64,000 nucleotides of DNA, from positions 1,494,501 through 1,558,500 of the forward strand of contig JANCIK010000005.1 in the NCBI GenBank assembly GCA_028532985.1, written 5' to 3'. The DNA comes from Stropharia rugosoannulata. Lineage: Eukaryota > Basidiomycota > Agaricomycetes > Agaricales > Strophariaceae. Made by a program: the position numbers and the translations under genes. The notes beneath the pieces are model-generated. The model was not told where the DNA came from and searched no databases. It saw only the letters and a list, made by a program, of their open reading frames with translations. Positions 59,317 through 64,000 of the stretch are shown here, in pieces. The stretch's first letter is position 1, and each line of letters starts with the position of its first letter.

Positions 59317-62311
59317 TTAGAAAACACCGCCAAAGAGACCTCGATGTCGGCGAGGTGCTGGCTGGGGGTCTGCACGGAGTGTTGATAGGCTGTTAAGCTG
59401 CTTCATCACCTCCTCCAATTTATCTTTGCGTTCTTGAAGATCAAGATGCCGCCGGACGATTGGGTTTTCACGCGCGAACTCGACAATTTCCTTTCGATCT
59501 AGGTCATAAAGCAGTCGCGAGTCGATTTCACGAGGGAACTAGAAAAATGTCAGTGAGCATACTTAACCCGCAACACTCGACTTACTTGGTAGAAGAATTG
59601 ATCAAGCAGTTCGATATTTATGAACATGGCAGAGGTGTATGCAAGCTTATCGGCAACAACGTTGAGGAACGCTTCTGGACAGAACACCTCGCTTTGAGGA
59701 CCCGCGCGGCATCTCTTTGACTTGAGAGCCATAATGCGTAACTTCAGGATACTTAAACGATCGTTATACATCATTGCATAACGTGCTGTACGATTTTGTT
59801 CTCAGCGAGTCACATAACAAAAGGTTTAAGAATCACTTACCATCCACAAGCTGTGCGGGCGGGTAGCGATATGATTCTAGAGGCTTGTCGGGAACCTCTT
59901 GTTCACTTTCACCAGTATCCAGGCGCTTCAGTGTCTTCTCCTTCTGCTCCTCCTCCAGTGTCTTCACGTATGAGATCAGGCCATTCAGGCGCCGGCTTCC
60001 GCCCACCTTGCTCCGAATCTCGCGCAACTTCTGCTCGCACATGCTCACCTCCTTCTCGAACAGCTGCACCGCCTTCTCGCGCCCCGCCTCCCACTCACGC
60101 GGCTCAACCTCGACGTCGTACTTGTACGGCTTGATGCAATTCTCTACTTGGTCTGAGGTCACCCCAATGCGGTCGCGCAGAATCATGTGCGAGAATTCAG
60201 TGAGCCGCTCCGCCGCGCGCGGGTGGAAGTTGAACGGTTCTCCCGCCGCGATGGAGTCGATCAGCGCGCGCAGTCCATCTGCGACGAGCAGCGTCGAGTC
60301 GCGACCCACACCCGACTTGGTCAGGAGAGAAGAGGCGGCCTCGAGCTTGTGCCGCCAGTAAGGCTCGACTTCCTCAGGCTTCACTTTCGGGTCATTGCCT
60401 AACGCACCAAGCTCTGGCGCGCGTTTGTCAAGCCAGTAGAGTTGCTCGAGCACATCCATGACTTTATCTTCTAGCATGCCCCGAAGTTTTTCGCGGATGA
60501 TCGGGCGACGGAACTGCTGCGTATACTCTTTAAAGCGTGCTTTGAGGGTGTCCATTGTCTCGGCAACGTACGACTCGGCTGTTATCCGCCTGTCGTTATA
60601 TTGCACCTTGAATTGATACGTAGCTTCTTCCAGCTCCATCTGAACCGCATTTGTGATGCCGTGCAGGGAAGACGCCATGGAAGACTCCAAAACCTCCATA
60701 AGACGGCGGCGGAGAGTGCCAGTACCGACCATGAGGGAGGACTGCGAACCAAAGACATCTCGGTGGGATCCAAAGTAATCATCTTCGCCACGCTGAGCAA
60801 CAACGGCAGTGGAATCCTTTTTGGTCTGTTTCCCGTGAGACTTTGCAACAACGCCTACATACCCAAGGTGGAGGGGATATCTGTTGCCGGAGAGAATTCC
60901 AGCACCCTGTTCGGGGGGAACCAGGTCCATCTTGGTGATCACCCCAATAGTCCTGAGACCAAGCGGGTCAACCTTGCGACTTGCCCTGAGAGCAGGGGAG
61001 TTGGCCAGATCAACGTCGGCAGCACAAACTGCTAGGATGATGTTTGGTTCGCGAATGTATTTGTCGCACAGACTCGCGATTTTTTCCTTCAAACTTTCAG
61101 GTTGGTCAAGAGAAGAGATCTGCACATATCCTGGAAGGTCAATAAGTGTAAGGTCAGGAACATTGGGAGAGTATATCCGTAGATCTATTGGGTCGTTTGA
61201 TACAGCTTCGGTAGAAGGAACGGCAAGGTTGAGATCTGTTAGGATTCGCTGAATATCGTTGAAATCCGCAAGTTTTCCAAGTCCAAGGCCAGGGAATTCT
61301 CCGTATTCACGTGGCCCCGATCCGTCCTTGACTGGAGTATGGATTAATGTCAGTTCAATAGGTCTGCGGGTAACCATGTTGTTTCCTCTAGCAAAACGAC
61401 TCGTGAGACCTATTCAATATATGTAGGCTTCAAACTTACTTCGGCAAGAACTGGTGGCCTACGATTGCTTCCAGAACGGAACTCTTCCCTGAGCTCTGGC
61501 TACCAATTACAACAATGCTAGGGAGCTTGAGAGTATCGCTCTGGTCGATACTCAAGAGCATAGAACGGATTTCAATAAGTTTACGCGTGAGATGCATAAG
61601 TCCGTTCTGGCGCTCGTCGGGCGTCAGCGTGTTTGATTTGTCCCGAGAATCCGAAGGTGACGACATTGTAGCGGCAACGAGAGCAGCAATAGCAGCTGCA
61701 TCATTGGGCGACTTGTTGTTATTCGAGCTGCCAGTTTCCTGGTCGTCCCTATCACTTTTTTCTTCTTTTTCTCTAGCTGTAAAGAGGTCTTTCAAAAATT
61801 GTGGTGTTTCGACAGCGGGAAGTTCTGGGAGCTTCAGCTCGGAGAGTTTTGAAGTGATAGTGTTTATGCCTTCGGACGCCGTTCCGAGTGCACCACTAAC
61901 GGTCTCTTGGGCTGACCCTATCCATGCCCCGGTCGTCTTCTTCATCTCTGCTCGCGCAGGTTAGTAAATTATCTGGAGTAGAGCCAAGAGAGACATACCC
62001 TCAAACTTGTAGTTCGCGTACCCAAAACTGCCTGCTCCAATGGTCGCGCCCGCTATGGGTACCCGGAACGCACGGGCGACAAATCGCGGTATGGACAAAT
62101 ATGAGATGGCACGGACATGCATCTGTCTCAGCATTGAGGGCGACGGCGTCGCATACTGGCGCCTGAAGGATCCCGAAGCCACCAGTGTCGTGAACGACCT
62201 GCGGACGGGGCGAACATCGGCCAGCCGTGTACGCGAAGCCTGCAGACCATAGGTGACGACCTTCTGGGAAGTCAAGGCCGATGAGATGCGCCTCTTGATA
62301 TGGGCGAGCAT
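59317..62311 (-). CDS. MGM1: Mitochondrial dynamin-like GTPase MGM1/OPA1
   Basis: Inner-membrane fusion GTPase. The start [20 protein letters not shown] gives a basic mitochondrial leader rich in Arg/Ser. A hydrophobic segment follows near [17 protein letters not shown], then a linker with a Pro/Asp-rich region. The GTPase has G1 [15 protein letters not shown], switch region [14 protein letters not shown]3 [12 protein letters not shown] and G4 TKMDLVP. The stalk follows, and the C-terminal GED-like part ends in a Pro/Arg-rich tail ([22 protein letters not shown] at 59317-59319). The main exon (about 59.83-61.38 kb) is unusually long. About 900 residues. Head-to-head with the aldolase gene, 151 bp between starts. 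Confidence 0.95.
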
Positions 62312-62462
62312 TGTGGTGGCGGTGAAGAGCGTCGACGGCAGAAAGGACGCGGGATTGTTTGCCGCATGGGCCGAACAACAAACAAAAATAGGAGATCAAT
62401 CACACCTCCCTCTCTCCATCTATCTATGGACTTATAAAGCATATCGATGGCTTTAGAAGCTA

Positions 62463-63559
62463 ATGCCTCCTTCCCCCCCTCCCCCGGGATACTATGTCCC
62501 CGCTGTCCTCTTCTTTGACCAGAACGAAGAGTTCGATGTTTCTGCCATTCAGGCTCATGTTCTTCGCCTCGCTCAGGTAGGCACCAATCATCGTGTTAGC
62601 ATCTATATAGCCCACTCAGCTGTTTGTAGGGCGGCGTTACGGGAATATTAGTGCAAGGGTCTAATGGAGAAGCACAACATCTGTGGCTATCTTCTGTATT
62701 TTGGGCTATGCAATGCCTCTAACGTCGGGCGGCCATCTAGATCTCATGACGAGCGCAAGCAGGCCATCTCCCTCACACGCAAGACGCTCGACGACAATGG
62801 CTTTAGCAACGTACTCGTCATTGCAGGCACAGGTGCTCAGTCGACGCGGGAGACAAAGAAACTCTGTCAAGATGCCCAGGATGCTGGCGCTAGCCATGTC
62901 CTGGTCCTCACACCCTCTACTTGGCCACCACAAATGACGCCTGAGAATATCATCAGATTCCACCGCGAGGTCAATTGGATTGTATAATGCCTTTGTAACA
63001 TATCTGACCATTGTCATAGGTTGCAGATAGCTCTCCCATCCCTACTATGATTTATAATTTCCCTACCGTTACAGCCGGTTTGGATCTTGACTCTGACCTT
63101 ATCAGCACGCTTGCTGGGCATCCCAATATTGTTGGAACCAAGTTATCATGCGGGAATGTTGGAAAGCTGCAACGTATCACCTCCCAAATTCCGTCGACAG
63201 AGTTCGCTGTATACGCAGGCCGTACCGATGCATTCCTTCATGGGTTAAACGCAGGAAGTGCCGGGACGATCGCCGCGTTAGTCAATCTCTTCCCTAAATT
63301 GCACGGCCACTTGTACAAACTGTTTAAAGAAGGCAATCATAAGGACGCCAACCTCCTTCAGGCAAAACTTGGGCATGGGGACTGGGCTGCTTCAAAGGTT
63401 GGTGGCATTGGTGGCATCAAAGCTGTCATTTCAGCCAACTTTGACTATGGACAGCCTCAGGTTCGTGGACCTCTGAAGGCCGTCAACGTCGATAACCTTT
63501 CAACTAACAAATACTACGAAACTCTTCTTGATCTGATTGCTTTGGAGAAAAGCATTTAG
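62463..63559 (+). CDS. DapA-family aldolase (dihydrodipicolinate synthase-like)
   Basis: Schiff-base aldolase/lyase of the DHDPS/NAL group. The start is MPPSPPPPGYYVPAVLFFDQ. After a donor GTGGCT the frame reads GGVTGILVQGSNGEAQHLSH, with the conserved G-S-N-G-E loop. Then VLVIAGTGAQSTRETKKLCQ, PTMIYNFPTVTAGLDLDSDL with the catalytic Tyr in Y-N-F-P, and HPNIVGTKLSCGNVGKLQRI with the Schiff-base Lys. It ends LIALEKSI. Fungal members include 2-keto-3-deoxy sugar acid and 4-hydroxy-2-oxoglutarate aldolases; the sequence does not settle which. About 310 residues, four exons. Confidence 0.88.
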
Positions 63560-63598
63560 ACAAGAAAGTACATGTACATCCGCTTTACAATACACTTA

Positions 63599-64000
63599 TC
63601 AAATCGAGCCTGCGAGTATCAGCTGTGCTCCATAGTAAGCTACCCACCCAATTGATCGCGCTTTCCAACCTGGTCTTCCTCGTCCTGTATTTTTTGTGTC
63701 CCGCTTCGGTCCAAACACGTCGGAAGCGACGAACAAGTCACTAATCATGAATATCCAACCGCCTGCAATCTTTTCATACCCGACATCTGTCGCAGTGGCC
63801 GTTGCAACCATAATCCAAATTATCAGCACGTACGTCGTGACCAGCCCCTTCATGTTCGGCGGCACGGCAAACCACGAATCGGGAGCTGGCTTTGTGTTGA
63901 GTATACCGAGCCAATATGTGAACACTGCACCGCATTTAAGCGTCACGAAGAAGGTGACCCAACGCACGCCTTGAGGAGAGCATCCTGCCAGGAACGCTCC
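63599..64000 (-). CDS. YhhN/TMEM86 family membrane protein, 5' part outside window
   Basis: Only the C-terminal 133 codons are visible, uninterrupted from the window edge. Hydrophobic helices: LKCGAVFTYWLGIL, LVTTYVLIIWIMVATATATD, GGWIFMISDLFVASDVFGPK, then RSIGWVAYYGAQLILAGSI at the stop. The S-D-x-x-x-A block in the penultimate helix and the A-Y-Y-x-A-Q-x-L-I end match lysoplasmalogenase-like proteins, which cleave vinyl-ether lysolipids. Its stop lies 39 bp from the aldolase stop. Confidence 0.75.
   Translation of the reverse strand, partial: GAFLAGCSPQGVRWVTFFVTLKCGAVFTYWLGILNTKPAPDSWFAVPPNMKGLVTTYVLIIWIMVATATATDVGYEKIAGGWIFMISDLFVASDVFGPKRDTKNTGRGRPGWKARSIGWVAYYGAQLILAGSI

Overview
The window is chromosomal DNA from a filamentous basidiomycete, most likely a mushroom-forming Agaricomycete. 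Genes are split by many 45-70 nt introns, including exons of 4-16 nt. The gene set also fits: a YANK-type AGC kinase, FunK1-like kinase fragments, a YVC1 TRP channel, an AusD/Trt5-like methyltransferase family and a KDZ-type transposase. No prokaryotic or viral block and no tRNA or rRNA gene was seen.

Left block (1-11.4 kb): the end of a SAM methyltransferase (+), a vacuolar TRP cation channel (-), a YANK kinase (+), a macro-domain protein (+) and an MFS sugar transporter (+). Middle block (about 11.7-26.8 kb): a repeat-rich accessory island with six genes. Five are small or middle-sized genes of unknown function; the sixth is a KDZ-type transposase with cysteine clusters and a DDE-like catalytic core. 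The island carries at least 45 exact copies of a 13-bp dyad, GTTC-N5-GAAC. The dyads form arrays at both ends (about 11.8-13.2 and 25.9-26.7 kb) and between the divergent transposase and coiled-coil genes. Elsewhere they sit singly just upstream of TATA-like boxes. I read this as a large KDZ-family mobile element with its own cis-acting code, and it is the best candidate here for an undescribed system.

Right block (27.4-64 kb): mostly conserved housekeeping genes. In order these are PalB/Rim13 calpain of the pH-response pathway, Rit1 initiator-tRNA ribosylphosphate transferase, an F-box/ankyrin-like protein, eIF1A, a CorA-like transporter, a methyltransferase pseudogene beside an intact paralogue, an LYR-motif protein of the ETFRF1/LYRM5 type, a PHO84-type phosphate transporter, APC/C subunit CDC16, an unknown protein, the ribosome-biogenesis RRM protein NOP15, a DCG1-like racemase, the Pol III repressor MAF1, two FunK1-like kinase-tail paralogues (one with an in-frame stop), an SCP2 sterol-carrier protein, the mitochondrial dynamin MGM1/OPA1, a DapA-family aldolase and the start of a YhhN/TMEM86 membrane protein.

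The conserved genes act in separate processes and form no pathway cluster. The island genes share a promoter motif and probably work together. All splice sites were inferred by hand from GT/GC-AG signals and reading frame; gene ends are more certain than each internal exon edge.
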